A stretch of 15,191 bases of DNA from an uncultured Collinsella sp. (GCA_902478935.1 CABSMV010000039.1:1-15191); one strand, 5' to 3'; positions 1-7,466 are shown, counted from the stretch's first letter. Notes: generated by a model from the letters alone, not told the origin. Program-made: numbers and translations.

Positions 1-2
1 GT

Positions 3-35
3 TCGTCGGCAGCGTCAGATGTGTATAAGAGACAG
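3..35 (+). other. Nextera transposase adapter (read-1 side), non-genomic
   Basis: The 33 bases match the Illumina Nextera read-1 adapter, ending in the 19-bp Tn5 mosaic end (AGATGTGTATAAGAGACAG, 17-35). They are library sequence left at the contig end, not organism DNA. Genomic sequence starts at about 36. Any protein called from a start inside this stretch has a false N-terminus. Confidence 0.97.
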
Positions 36-1559
36 GCGCAAGAGTTCGAGCAGAACGAGGCTATGCAGTCCGTGCCCGTCGACGCCGCCGAAGCTACAAC
101 GTCCTTTGAGTCCCAGCAACCGACGTCCGCGGATGTTGTTGAGGCGACGACGTCTTTCGAGGCCCAGCAGCACGTCGATAGCACCATGTCGTTTGATGCC
201 GCGCAGTTCGATTCCACGATAACGTTTGAAAAGCAAGGCACCGCGATTGCCGAGCCCCTTCCTGCTTCCGATGAACAGGACGACGCGGCAGACGATGACG
301 AGCCCATTGATGCTGCCGAAATTCAGGATGCTGCCGAGGACGAGCCCGTCGAGGCCAACTCTGACGAAGAGCAGTACGCGGCAGCCGAGCAAGATGATTC
401 GACCGAGGTCGAGCAGGAGGAAGTGCCTGCGGTTTCCGAGACTCCCGAGACGGATGAGTCGAGGCCTTACTCCACGCAGATTTTCACCATGCCGACCCCG
501 AGTGGTTCCGGTGCCACGGTTGCCGATGTCGCTCCCACCCAGGACGAAACAGTCGATTCCCTTATGGCCCAGATTTCCTCCCAGGCATCGCCGCGTCCGC
601 AGGTGAATGTTCCCGATCCGGCGTCGGCACCGTCGCCTGCACCTTCCTCGTCTCCGCTGGCTTCGGTCCCCGATCCGTCGCTGCCGTCTATGAAGCAGGC
701 AAACGTTGCGTCTCGCACGTCGCTGTTCGACCTTCCCGACCCCTCCGCACAGGTCAACGACCCCTTTGCTACCGCCCAGGGTCCCGAACCCACATCGGCA
801 CCCGTTGTGCCTCCCATGCCCGTTGCGTCGGGCGCGCAGCCGATCGAGACCATTTCGGCTCCCGCCCCGGCGGCACCCAAGTCTCGTAAGCGCGGCCTGG
901 GTGGCCTGTTCGGCCGTAAAAAGAAAAACGAGCAGGACAGCATGAGTGACTGGCTGGGCGTCGAAGACGATTACGATGCCAAGAAGTCCGGTCGCGGTAT
1001 CGGTTCGTGGGATAACTTCGAGGACGATAACGATGGCTGGAAGGGTGGCGCTACGTCTTCCGATGGCGCTTCTTCCGAAGATATGCTCTCGGCTGTCGCC
1101 TCTATGGGCGATGATGAGCTGCTCGGTCACGATATCTGGTTTGTGGCAACGGGCGCCTCGGATTGTGATGGTGCTGGCATGAAGGCCTTCTTGGCTTCGC
1201 ATCGCGATAAGCTCCGCGGCGTATTCTTTATCAATCTTGAATCCGTCGGCGCCGGTAGGCTTTCGGTGGTGACGGTCGAGGGCGAACAGCAGCTGCTCAA
1301 GGGCGATCGCCGCATCATGAACCTGGTCAGCAAGGTGTGCAAGTCGTTCCATGTCGATTGTGGCGCGCTCGAGATGCCCTATGCCAAGACCGATGCCTAT
1401 GCCGCGCTCGAGGCGAGCCGCCGAGCCCTCACCATCGCCGGCGTGGACGGCACGCGTCTGGCTTGCGCTCGTACCGAGGACGACCTGCCCCACAATGTCA
1501 ACCCGACGAACATTGCCACGGTATCCGAGGTCGTGACCGAGGTTATCCGCCGTTCGTAG
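36..1559 (+). CDS. Partial: acidic low-complexity protein with degenerate M28-peptidase-like C-terminal domain
   Basis: The reading frame is open from the adapter junction to TAG at 1557-1559, so the 5' end is missing; about 507 residues remain. Roughly the first 330 are acidic and then Pro/Ala/Ser-rich, with no fold I recognise. Four copies of a (T/S)T-x-(S/T)F(E/D) motif lie at 96-236, and a basic patch (SRKRGLGGLFGRKKK) lies near 884-928. From about 1060 the sequence resembles the M28 zinc-aminopeptidase core: a predicted strand IWFVATGA, then FINLESVGAG, TDAYAAL and NVNPTNIATV. Several residues normally used for zinc and catalysis look replaced: the Glu-Glu pair by SD, the Asp of INLD by Glu, and the late His of the YHT-type motif by Ala. 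A non-catalytic role is therefore likely, by inference. The missing N-terminus may hold membrane segments or other ligands. The small membrane protein at 1581 follows after 21 bases and is probably co-transcribed. Confidence 0.8.
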   Translation, partial: AQEFEQNEAMQSVPVDAAEATTSFESQQPTSADVVEATTSFEAQQHVDSTMSFDAAQFDSTITFEKQGTAIAEPLPASDEQDDAADDDEPIDAAEIQDAAEDEPVEANSDEEQYAAAEQDDSTEVEQEEVPAVSETPETDESRPYSTQIFTMPTPSGSGATVADVAPTQDETVDSLMAQISSQASPRPQVNVPDPASAPSPAPSSSPLASVPDPSLPSMKQANVASRTSLFDLPDPSAQVNDPFATAQGPEPTSAPVVPPMPVASGAQPIETISAPAPAAPKSRKRGLGGLFGRKKKNEQDSMSDWLGVEDDYDAKKSGRGIGSWDNFEDDNDGWKGGATSSDGASSEDMLSAVASMGDDELLGHDIWFVATGASDCDGAGMKAFLASHRDKLRGVFFINLESVGAGRLSVVTVEGEQQLLKGDRRIMNLVSKVCKSFHVDCGALEMPYAKTDAYAALEASRRALTIAGVDGTRLACARTEDDLPHNVNPTNIATVSEVVTEVIRRS

Positions 1560-1580
1560 ACGGAGCTCTAAGGAGTCAAC

Positions 1581-1799
1581 GTGTTTTCGTATATTAAGCG
1601 CCATTGGCCTGTCTACGTGATTTTGACCTTGATTGCCATTGCGTTAGGATTTGGGGCTGCCTACATCGTGGGTGCGAAGGGCTCGACCCCCGCCTCCGCA
1701 ATCAGCGAAGAGGTGGAGCAAGAACAGAGCACGGGTGCCGATGGGATTCCTGAGTCCGAGCAAGCAATCGTTGATGGCGGATCTTCGTCTGCAGAGTAG
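1581..1799 (+). CDS. Small single-pass membrane protein, unknown function
   Basis: This is a 72-residue protein starting at GTG, chosen because AAGGAG (1570-1575) sits five bases upstream. Residues about 9-30 form one hydrophobic transmembrane helix (YVILTLIAIALGFGAAYIVG) after a short basic N-terminus. The remaining 40 residues are acidic and rich in Ser, Glu and Gly, and are predicted extracellular or disordered. It lies 21 bases after the M28-like gene and just before a strong terminator, so it is probably the last gene of that operon and may work with its neighbour at the membrane. I do not recognise a family. Confidence 0.75.
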   Translation: MFSYIKRHWPVYVILTLIAIALGFGAAYIVGAKGSTPASAISEEVEQEQSTGADGIPESEQAIVDGGSSSAE

Positions 1800-1820
1800 A
1801 TACGGCAATTTACATGATTG

Positions 1821-1858
1821 AAAGCGGGCGAGCCGGGGGACTGGCTCGCCCGCTTTTT
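1821..1858. terminator. Bidirectional intrinsic terminator
   Basis: A perfect 14-bp stem (1821-1834 with 1843-1856) surrounds an 8-base loop. T residues follow on the + strand (1854-1858) and the AAA at 1821-1823 gives Ts on the other strand. It separates the convergent + strand operon ending at 1799 and the - strand adhesin ending at 1866, and probably serves both. Confidence 0.9.
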
Positions 1859-1865
1859 CATCGCG

Positions 1866-4800
1866 CTAGCGCTTCTTTGGGGTCGACCTAAGGCGAGCGA
1901 ACCATAGGGCTGCGGCACCCGAGGTCAGGAGCGCGGTGATGCAAGCGGCGATGGGAACTGATCCTGTTGCCGGTAGGTCCTGCGGTAGGGTACAGCGTTG
2001 AATGACACGGTCCTCGTCATGTGACTCAAGTTTATCGCCGCCGCCGTTGCGGCAAAGATCGACGCGTGCGCTGTTGGTGAGTGCGGTTTGGGGCGTATAA
2101 GCCGACGTCGCCTGCATGTGCACGACTGCGCCCCGAGCGTCTGTGCCAAGGATTGCTTTGGCATCGTCAAGGTCGTCGTGCTCATCTTTGAGATCATCGC
2201 GGGTCCAAGAATCCGCATCGCTTCGAGTCGTAAAGTCGGCGGCTACCGCACCGTATTCAATGCGAATGCCCGTTACGACGGTATTGGACGCAAGGTCGAG
2301 TTCTTTCGCCTCGAGTGTGGTGGATTCCGTGGTCGAGACATCCGCCTTCCACAGGTGCCAGCCGTCGTAATCGACGAGGCGGCAATCCTCACCCAGGCTC
2401 TCTTTTACTTCGTCGGACTCAAGCCAAGGATTTTCGTGCCCATCGTCAAGTGTCGCGTTTGCCGGCTCATCGACGTCTGTCGAGTCCAACGGCGTCGTGC
2501 GATACCACACGTTGCACAGACCGTTGAGGTCGCCGATGGCGACGGGGGTTTCGATTGAGACGAATCTCGCTGTATCGTCCTCGGCACACTCAAGATCATC
2601 GGTAATTGTGAACTCATCAACCCAGGTAGCTGAATCGTTTCGAGCGTCGATGGTACAGGAGAAAAGTCCATCCGTATTGGTTTGCGTCGCGGCGCGATTT
2701 TTACCATCGCCGTTGGCCAACAGACCCTTCCCGATAGGTTGGACAAGCTCCTGACGCTTGTCGACCTGTCCTTTGATCTCGATGGGCGTATCCTTCATCG
2801 CGACGGATTGGACTTCTCCCGTATCCTTTATTTCAAACGTTATCTCCTCGGCAAGGTCATAGGTCCGCGGAGACATCATTTCGCGCAACGAGTAGGTGCC
2901 GGGTGCAAGATGTTCGACGCGGTGCGGCTTGTCGGATGAGGTCCAGGAGTCTATTTCGGTTTTATCGGGACCATATAAGGTGAGCTGTGCGCCTTCCACT
3001 TCCTGCTCACCGCTTGCATCGACCTTGGAGATATCAACCTTGGTGTAATCGTCGGATACGTTAAGCCGTGCTTCTACAACGGGTGTTTTCTGGTCGGCGT
3101 AAGTAAGGTCGACAATATGGGTTGTCAGATCGAGCAAGAAGCCTGCCGGCGCTTGAGTCTCGACAACCTCGTAGCATGCGGTGCCAGATCCCAGTGGGAG
3201 GTTGTCCGCGCGTGCTTCTCCAGTTTCATCCGTCGTGACGGTCGCGACGGTCTCACCGTCGAGCGCGGCAATGCTACCGTCGGGGCGCACGATATCACCC
3301 GAGGCACGGATCTCAAAGACGGCGCCCGCGAGGCTGCTGCCGTCTACGGCATCGGTTTTAACGATCCTGATGTTTCCGGTCGCGGCGTGGTCATAATACG
3401 AGGCGATTGCAACGGGCGTTAGGTTCATGTCGGCGGGTATGTTTACCTCGATCTCCTCGCCGACAAGATAGGGCTCTTTGGCCGAGGTTTCGCGTACATA
3501 ATAGGTGCCCGGCACGAGCGATTCGGGCAGTGTGACGGTGCCGGTCGCGTCAGTCGTAAAGGTGTCCATTACGTTATGTGCTGGATACCAGCAAGTTTGT
3601 GAGACAGGTTCGTGATTGCTGTCGAGGAGTTGGAAGGTGAATCCGGCTAGGGGAACAGAAGCGCCTGTTTGGGCATCGCGTTTTACAATCTGGAGATGCG
3701 TCGACAGAGCGTGGTTGTCCACGATATATTGAAGCTCGGTGCCGTCGGAAATCTGATTGGCCCCGACGGTCCATTCCCCTGCACGTTTAAAACCCTCGGG
3801 GACGGTTTCCGGAACCTCGCGAACCGTGTAGCCGGCACGGTCGTATGGGACGGCTCCGTGGACGCCGGCGGGCCGCTTACCTGTGCCGAACCATGCTTCG
3901 GGCTGATCTTTGGTGGAGGCAAAGCCATAGATGTTTGTGGTCAGTGTGCCAACAACCTGATGAGAGCTGTTGCTGACAACCTCAAAGACAACACCTCCCG
4001 CCGGCTGCTCTAGGCCGGATTGGTCGCTATTGCCGTAATCCTTGAATTTGGAAATCTCAAGGTCAAACGCAATGGGGATATCGGAAACGCGAGATTCGAT
4101 CTCGACCACGCCTGAATCGCCGAGCTGGTCGGCTCCAACGGTATAGGTCCAGCTGTCGTTGGATGGCAGGTAGCCCTCGGGGGCTTTTGATTCGTAGATG
4201 GTAAAGGTTCCTAAGGGGACATCGGCGAGAGTGGCCCGACCGCTTTCGTCGGTCGTGAGGATTTGCGCCCATCCAGGGGTTGATTGTGACACACACGTGA
4301 ACTCTGCTCCTGCGAGTGAAGATCCCACCTGGGGGCCGGCATTCGTCGCGGCATCGAGTTTTACGATACGCAGGTTGATGGTGCCGGGCTGTTCATCAAT
4401 GGCGACCCGCCCGCCGTCATTCCCCGTGGTAAAGGCAATACGATCGTGGCGGGGGACATAGCCGGCCGGCGCCTTCGTTTCAACTAGGTAGTATGCCGTG
4501 TTGGGCAGAAGTGTTGCTTGCGCTCGACCGTTGCCGTCCATCTGGATGGTACCAACACGCGCGCCGCCGGCGCTCTCAAAAATATCGAATGTTGCCCCGG
4601 TAAACTGATAGGTATTGTTTCCGCTGGTAATAACGGTGTTAGCAGACTGCTTTTGGAAGGAAACAGAGACCGCCGGCAGTACATAGAGCATGTCTTGACG
4701 TTTGCTGCCGCCCGATACGGCCCCTAGATAGCGTCGCGCGCGGTGCGGAGCGGCTTCGATGCTTCCTGATTTTGCGCTGTCGTGGAGCCACCGCGCAGCC

Positions 4801-5297
4801 GCCACGACTTCATTGTCGGCGGTAAAGTGTCCGCTCTTGGTTTTACCCTGAGCGGTCGTGTAGGAGTAGGTGCCGTCGACATGGGTAGTGCCGTTGAGCA
4901 TCCATACGGCAAGCTGGGTGGCGGCGCGGGCGCGATCGGGTGAAAGATGGTAACCGCCAAACGACGTGGCGGTAGGATATCCGTGACAAACGATTGCCGC
5001 GAACTCGTCGTCGAGCCACACCCAGCCTTGATCAAAGTTGAGCCATGGGCCGCCCGGCTTGGTGGGGCCGGGGCGCTCCTGGTTCATGCAGTAGGCAATC
5101 GAGGTGTCTTGAGCTTCATACTTGCCGATGAAGAAGGGTCCACAATCATCGCTAATAGTGCGGAAGCCGAGCTGGTCGTAGCCATCGACGGCAAATGCGG
5201 CTCCCGGTGCCAGGCAGCCGAAAAGCAGGAAGAGGAGCAGGAGCAGCGGACCTGTTGCGATTGCGCTGTGGACAGAGTGCGTGGGTGCGTTGGACAT
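1866..5297 (-). CDS. LPxTG wall-anchored adhesin: thioester domain plus Cna_B-type repeats
   Basis: The 1143-residue protein starts at ATG 5295-5297 behind AAGGAG (complement of 5303-5308). Residues 1-36 are a Sec signal peptide with a Leu-rich core. Residues about 40-200 form a thioester domain: Cys70 in AYCMNQ and Gln128 in ATQLAVW are the expected pair for the internal Cys-Gln thioester that captures host surface amines. Six Cna_B-like domains follow, each with a candidate Lys and Glu for an isopeptide bond: K216/E273, K313/E369, K417/E494, K539/E603, K647/E713, K758/E806 (for example ETKAPAGY, ESKAPEGY, ETQAPAGF). Residues 840-1100 form a Cys-containing domain that I cannot assign. LPATG (1108-1112), a hydrophobic stretch and the basic tail RLRSTPKKR form the sortase signal. 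The protein is expected on the cell wall as an adhesin or a pilus tip or accessory subunit. No sortase or partner pilin lies in the window, so a stand-alone surface protein is equally possible. Confidence 0.93.
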   Translation of the reverse strand: MSNAPTHSVHSAIATGPLLLLLFLLFGCLAPGAAFAVDGYDQLGFRTISDDCGPFFIGKYEAQDTSIAYCMNQERPGPTKPGGPWLNFDQGWVWLDDEFAAIVCHGYPTATSFGGYHLSPDRARAATQLAVWMLNGTTHVDGTYSYTTAQGKTKSGHFTADNEVVAAARWLHDSAKSGSIEAAPHRARRYLGAVSGGSKRQDMLYVLPAVSVSFQKQSANTVITSGNNTYQFTGATFDIFESAGGARVGTIQMDGNGRAQATLLPNTAYYLVETKAPAGYVPRHDRIAFTTGNDGGRVAIDEQPGTINLRIVKLDAATNAGPQVGSSLAGAEFTCVSQSTPGWAQILTTDESGRATLADVPLGTFTIYESKAPEGYLPSNDSWTYTVGADQLGDSGVVEIESRVSDIPIAFDLEISKFKDYGNSDQSGLEQPAGGVVFEVVSNSSHQVVGTLTTNIYGFASTKDQPEAWFGTGKRPAGVHGAVPYDRAGYTVREVPETVPEGFKRAGEWTVGANQISDGTELQYIVDNHALSTHLQIVKRDAQTGASVPLAGFTFQLLDSNHEPVSQTCWYPAHNVMDTFTTDATGTVTLPESLVPGTYYVRETSAKEPYLVGEEIEVNIPADMNLTPVAIASYYDHAATGNIRIVKTDAVDGSSLAGAVFEIRASGDIVRPDGSIAALDGETVATVTTDETGEARADNLPLGSGTACYEVVETQAPAGFLLDLTTHIVDLTYADQKTPVVEARLNVSDDYTKVDISKVDASGEQEVEGAQLTLYGPDKTEIDSWTSSDKPHRVEHLAPGTYSLREMMSPRTYDLAEEITFEIKDTGEVQSVAMKDTPIEIKGQVDKRQELVQPIGKGLLANGDGKNRAATQTNTDGLFSCTIDARNDSATWVDEFTITDDLECAEDDTARFVSIETPVAIGDLNGLCNVWYRTTPLDSTDVDEPANATLDDGHENPWLESDEVKESLGEDCRLVDYDGWHLWKADVSTTESTTLEAKELDLASNTVVTGIRIEYGAVAADFTTRSDADSWTRDDLKDEHDDLDDAKAILGTDARGAVVHMQATSAYTPQTALTNSARVDLCRNGGGDKLESHDEDRVIQRCTLPQDLPATGSVPIAACITALLTSGAAALWFARLRSTPKKR

Positions 5298-5551
5298 GGC
5301 TGCTCCTTATCCCTCGTGCGTCGCACGGGGAGGCTGCGACGCGTAGGATGAGGCTACCCCCGAGGTTCATGCGGGTAAGTACCGGAGCCTGACCAAAAGC
5401 TTGCCCAATTCCTGACAAATCGAGCTCAAATACAACAATCAGATAAAAGTGCAGGTAGAAGATGGTAAGAAAAGAAAGACAAAGGTCCTCATCTCCACAA
5501 TTGGCGCGATTTTCAAACGAATCTCCACAGCTAAAACAAGCATCACCACCC
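5298..5551. other. Intergenic region between the divergent adhesin and tRNA-Gly
   Basis: No coding region with a plausible ribosome-binding site is visible here. Apart from the palindrome at 5312-5330, the DNA becomes A/T- and A-rich from about 5400 to 5550. The adhesin promoter must lie here on the - strand, but I see no convincing -35/-10 pair for it. Confidence 0.5.
5312..5330. promoter_or_regulatory. GC-rich palindrome in the adhesin 5' leader
   Basis: This is a near-perfect inverted repeat with a one-base centre at 5321. The arms CCTCGTGCG and CGCACGGGG contain one G:T pair. It lies 14 bases upstream of the adhesin start codon, just beyond its ribosome-binding site. A single-base centre is too tight for an RNA hairpin of full length but suits a dimeric regulator site. 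The operator role is inference. Confidence 0.4.
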
Positions 5552-5581
5552 TTGTATCGAACAAGACAACCGCGTTATACT
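5552..5581 (+). promoter_or_regulatory. Candidate promoter of tRNA-Gly
   Basis: TATACT (5576-5581) is a good -10 box. TTGTAT (5552-5557), 18 bases upstream, is a weak -35. Predicted initiation near 5588 would leave a leader of a few bases before the tRNA. Confidence 0.45.
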
Positions 5582-5594
5582 AGCCAACACACAA

Positions 5595-5669
5595 GCGGGC
5601 ATCGCCAAGTGGTAAGGCATCAGCTTCCCAAGCTGACACTCGCGGGTTCGAGTCCCGTTGCCCGCTCCA
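5595..5669 (+). tRNA. tRNA-Gly (anticodon CCC), CCA encoded
   Basis: The cloverleaf is complete. The acceptor GCGGGCA (5595-5601) pairs with TGCCCGC (5659-5665), followed by discriminator T5666 and an encoded CCA (5667-5669). The anticodon arm TCAGC / TTCCCAA / GCTGA places CCC in the loop, reading GGG codons. The T arm is CGGG-TTCGAGT-CCCG. The 18 bases at its 3' end are copied twice downstream (5843-5858 and 5974-5991). Confidence 0.97.
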
Positions 5670-5677
5670 GAAAAAGT

Positions 5678-5712
5678 AAAAGCACGACACCGTTCCGGTG
5701 CCGTGCTTTTTT
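5678..5712 (+). terminator. Intrinsic terminator after tRNA-Gly
   Basis: A 15-bp stem (5678-5692 with 5696-5710) with one A/C mismatch closes a TTC loop and runs into six T residues (5707-5712). It starts nine bases after the tRNA CCA and should end the tRNA transcript. Confidence 0.9.
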
Positions 5713-5720
5713 CAATAAAG

Positions 5721-5858
5721 TGCCGGGACTCGAACCCGACAGGGTGCGAGCGTTAAATAAACGCGAAGCGTTTATAGCGAGCAGGCAAGGGCGCCGATAG
5801 GCGACCGCAGCCGGTGCGTATTTGCGAAGCAAATACGCGGATGTCCCGTTGCCCGCTC
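5721..5858 (+). repeat. tRNA-linked structured element A (first unit)
   Basis: Parts in order: an inverted copy of the tRNA-Gly T arm (5724-5738 is the exact reverse complement of 5643-5657, 15 bases); hairpin 1 (ATAAACGC/GCGTTTAT, loop GAA, 5757-5775); hairpin 2 (CGCC-GATA-GGCG with flanking GG/CC pairs, 5789-5806); hairpin 3 (perfect 10-bp stem, loop GAA, 5816-5838); and a 16-base copy of the tRNA-Gly 3' end (5843-5858, identical to 5652-5667). The same order occurs behind tRNA-Lys at 14585-14720. No open reading frame with a start site fits. Function is unknown; see findings. Confidence 0.75.
5809..5858 (+). repeat. 50-bp direct repeat, copy 1 (hairpin 3 plus tRNA-Gly tail)
   Basis: This matches 5940-5989 at 48 of 50 positions with an offset of 131 bases. 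It comprises AGCCGGT, a 10-bp GAA-loop hairpin and a copy of the tRNA-Gly 3' end. The two differences are at 5835 (A/G) and 5842 (T/C). Confidence 0.9.
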
Positions 5859-5904
5859 TACCGGGCACGGGAGACATGGGGACGGCTAATTCAACAAAGT
5901 CTTC

Positions 5905-5930
5905 CCCTTCGGCTTCGTGAAGCTGAGGGG
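5905..5930 (+). other. Stem-loop between the two repeat copies
   Basis: An 11-bp stem with two G:T pairs (5905-5915 with 5920-5930) closes a CGTG loop. No T run follows, so it is not a typical terminator. It sits in the spacer of the tRNA-Gly-linked repeats. Confidence 0.6.
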
Positions 5931-5939
5931 CTCGCCTGA

Positions 5940-5991
5940 AGCCGGTGCGTATTTGCGAAGCAAATGCGCGGACGTCCCGTTGCCCGCTCCA
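5940..5991 (+). repeat. Direct repeat, copy 2, ending in a full tRNA-Gly tail with CCA
   Basis: Hairpin 3 recurs here (5947-5956 with 5960-5969, loop GAA, one G:T pair). It is followed by 18 bases (5974-5991) identical to the tRNA-Gly 3' end including CCA (5652-5669). This copy is closer to the resident tRNA than copy 1, which diverges at the CCA. Confidence 0.9.
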
Positions 5992-6093
5992 ATTCCAAAA
6001 TGTTAGGTTAATGCCTGCTGCCCATACTTGCACCTGCGCACGGTACAATGGTTGGGTTACGACCAACGTGCCAATAACCAAAAAGGAGCCGCT

Positions 6094-7440
6094 ATGATCG
6101 ATCGCTATACCCGCCCGGAGATGGGACACATCTTCTCCCTCGAGAACAAGTACGCCATTTGGCAGGAGATCGAGGTCTTGGCCTGCGAGGCCCAGGCGGA
6201 GCTCGGCAAGATCGGTATTTCCAAAGACGAGGCCCAGTGGATCCGCGACCATGCCAACTTTGAGAAGGCGAAGGTCGATGAGATCGAGGAAGTCACGCGC
6301 CACGACGTCATTGCCTTTCTGACCAACATGAAGGAATACATCGATGCCGATGTTCCCGAGGACGACCCCAAGCCCAGCCGCTGGGTTCACTATGGCATGA
6401 CCAGCTCCGATCTGGGCGACACGGCCCTGTGCTACCAGCTCACCCAGGCCTGCGACCTGATCATCGAGGACGTCAAAAAACTCGGCGAGATCTGCAAGCG
6501 TCGCGCCTTTGAGGAGCGCAACACGCTCTGCGCCGGCCGTACTCATGGCATCCATGCCGAGCCGATGACCTTTGGCATGAAGTTTGGCTCTTGGGCCTGG
6601 GAGCTCAAGCGCGATCTGGACCGTCTTGAGGATGCCCGCAAGAACGTTGCCTTTGGTGCCATCTCGGGCGCTGTCGGCACGTACAGCTCCATCGAGCCGT
6701 TTGTCGAGGAGTACGTCTGCGAGCACCTGGGCCTGGTTCACGACCCGCTGTCCACGCAGGTTATCAGCCGCGACCATCACGCCTATCTCGCCGGCGTTCT
6801 CGCCACCACCGCAGCCACCTGCGAGCGCATCGCGACCGAGGTCCGCAATCTGCAGAAGACTGATACGCTCGAGGCCGAGGAGCCGTTCCGTAAGGGCCAA
6901 AAGGGCAGCTCCGCCATGCCGCACAAGCGCAATCCCATCACCATGGAGAAGGTCTGCGGTCTGTCGCGCGTCGTGAAGTCCAACGCCCAGGTCGCCTTCG
7001 ATAACGTCGCCCTGTGGCACGAGCGTGACATTTCGCACTCCTCTGCCGAGCGTGTCGCCCAGGCCGATAGCTTCATCGCACTCGACCACATGTTCCAGTG
7101 CCTCATCCGCGTTATCGACGGCCTGCAGCTGTACCCTGCCCGCATGATGGCCAACCTCAATAAGACCCGCGGCCTCATCTTCTCCTCCAAGGTCCTACTG
7201 GCCCTCGTCGATACGGGCATCACCCGCGAGGACGCGTACGCCATTGTGCAGGAGAACGCCATGGCAACCTGGCACGAGGTACAGGATTGTGTCTCCGGCC
7301 CCACTTTTAAGGAGCGTCTCGAGGCCGATCCACGCTGTACCGTCAGTCAGGAGAAGCTCGACGAGATCTTTGATCCGTGGGACTTCCTCACCCGTATCGA
7401 CACGGTCTTTGATCGTCTGGAGCAGCTGAGCTTCGAGTAG
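6094..7440 (+). CDS. purB: Adenylosuccinate lyase
   Basis: PurB acts twice in cytosolic purine synthesis: it releases fumarate from SAICAR to give AICAR, and from adenylosuccinate to give AMP. The start is ATG 6094, five bases after AAGGAG (6083-6088); in-frame sequence upstream has no such site. The 448-residue protein has the usual length for the family. It shows the superfamily signature GSSAMPHKRNP (271-281) with the catalytic serine loop, TSSD (103-106) and RTHGIHAEP (149-157) with the conserved His. It is alpha-helical throughout and the active form is a homotetramer. A TACAAT box at 6044-6049 and a small stem (6051-6055 with 6063-6067) lie in the leader, but I see no good -35. Its partner enzyme PurC is encoded 4 kb downstream. 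Confidence 0.98.
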   Translation: MIDRYTRPEMGHIFSLENKYAIWQEIEVLACEAQAELGKIGISKDEAQWIRDHANFEKAKVDEIEEVTRHDVIAFLTNMKEYIDADVPEDDPKPSRWVHYGMTSSDLGDTALCYQLTQACDLIIEDVKKLGEICKRRAFEERNTLCAGRTHGIHAEPMTFGMKFGSWAWELKRDLDRLEDARKNVAFGAISGAVGTYSSIEPFVEEYVCEHLGLVHDPLSTQVISRDHHAYLAGVLATTAATCERIATEVRNLQKTDTLEAEEPFRKGQKGSSAMPHKRNPITMEKVCGLSRVVKSNAQVAFDNVALWHERDISHSSAERVAQADSFIALDHMFQCLIRVIDGLQLYPARMMANLNKTRGLIFSSKVLLALVDTGITREDAYAIVQENAMATWHEVQDCVSGPTFKERLEADPRCTVSQEKLDEIFDPWDFLTRIDTVFDRLEQLSFE

Positions 7441-7466
7441 GTTCGGGCATAACGTTAGCTTTTTAG

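Noticed and set aside
15..1604. Long open frame on the - strand (529 residues)
   Set aside because: It is antisense to the M28-like gene, runs through the adapter (ending SLIHI) and is Arg/Gly/Leu-rich, as expected from a GC-rich shadow frame. No ribosome site or domain is visible.
5721..5991. CRISPR array
   Set aside because: Only two repeat copies with a single spacer that itself holds a hairpin, and no cas genes. Repeat ends match a tRNA.
5595..5991. Attachment sites of an integrated genomic island
   Set aside because: Tail copies are only 131 to 320 bases from the tRNA with no integrase or cargo between them. A classical island is excluded, though tiny elements or scars remain possible.
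5620..7089. Long open frame on the - strand (489 residues) across purB and tRNA-Gly
   Set aside because: It is a shadow of purB that reads through a tRNA and its terminator. PurB on the + strand has full family motifs.
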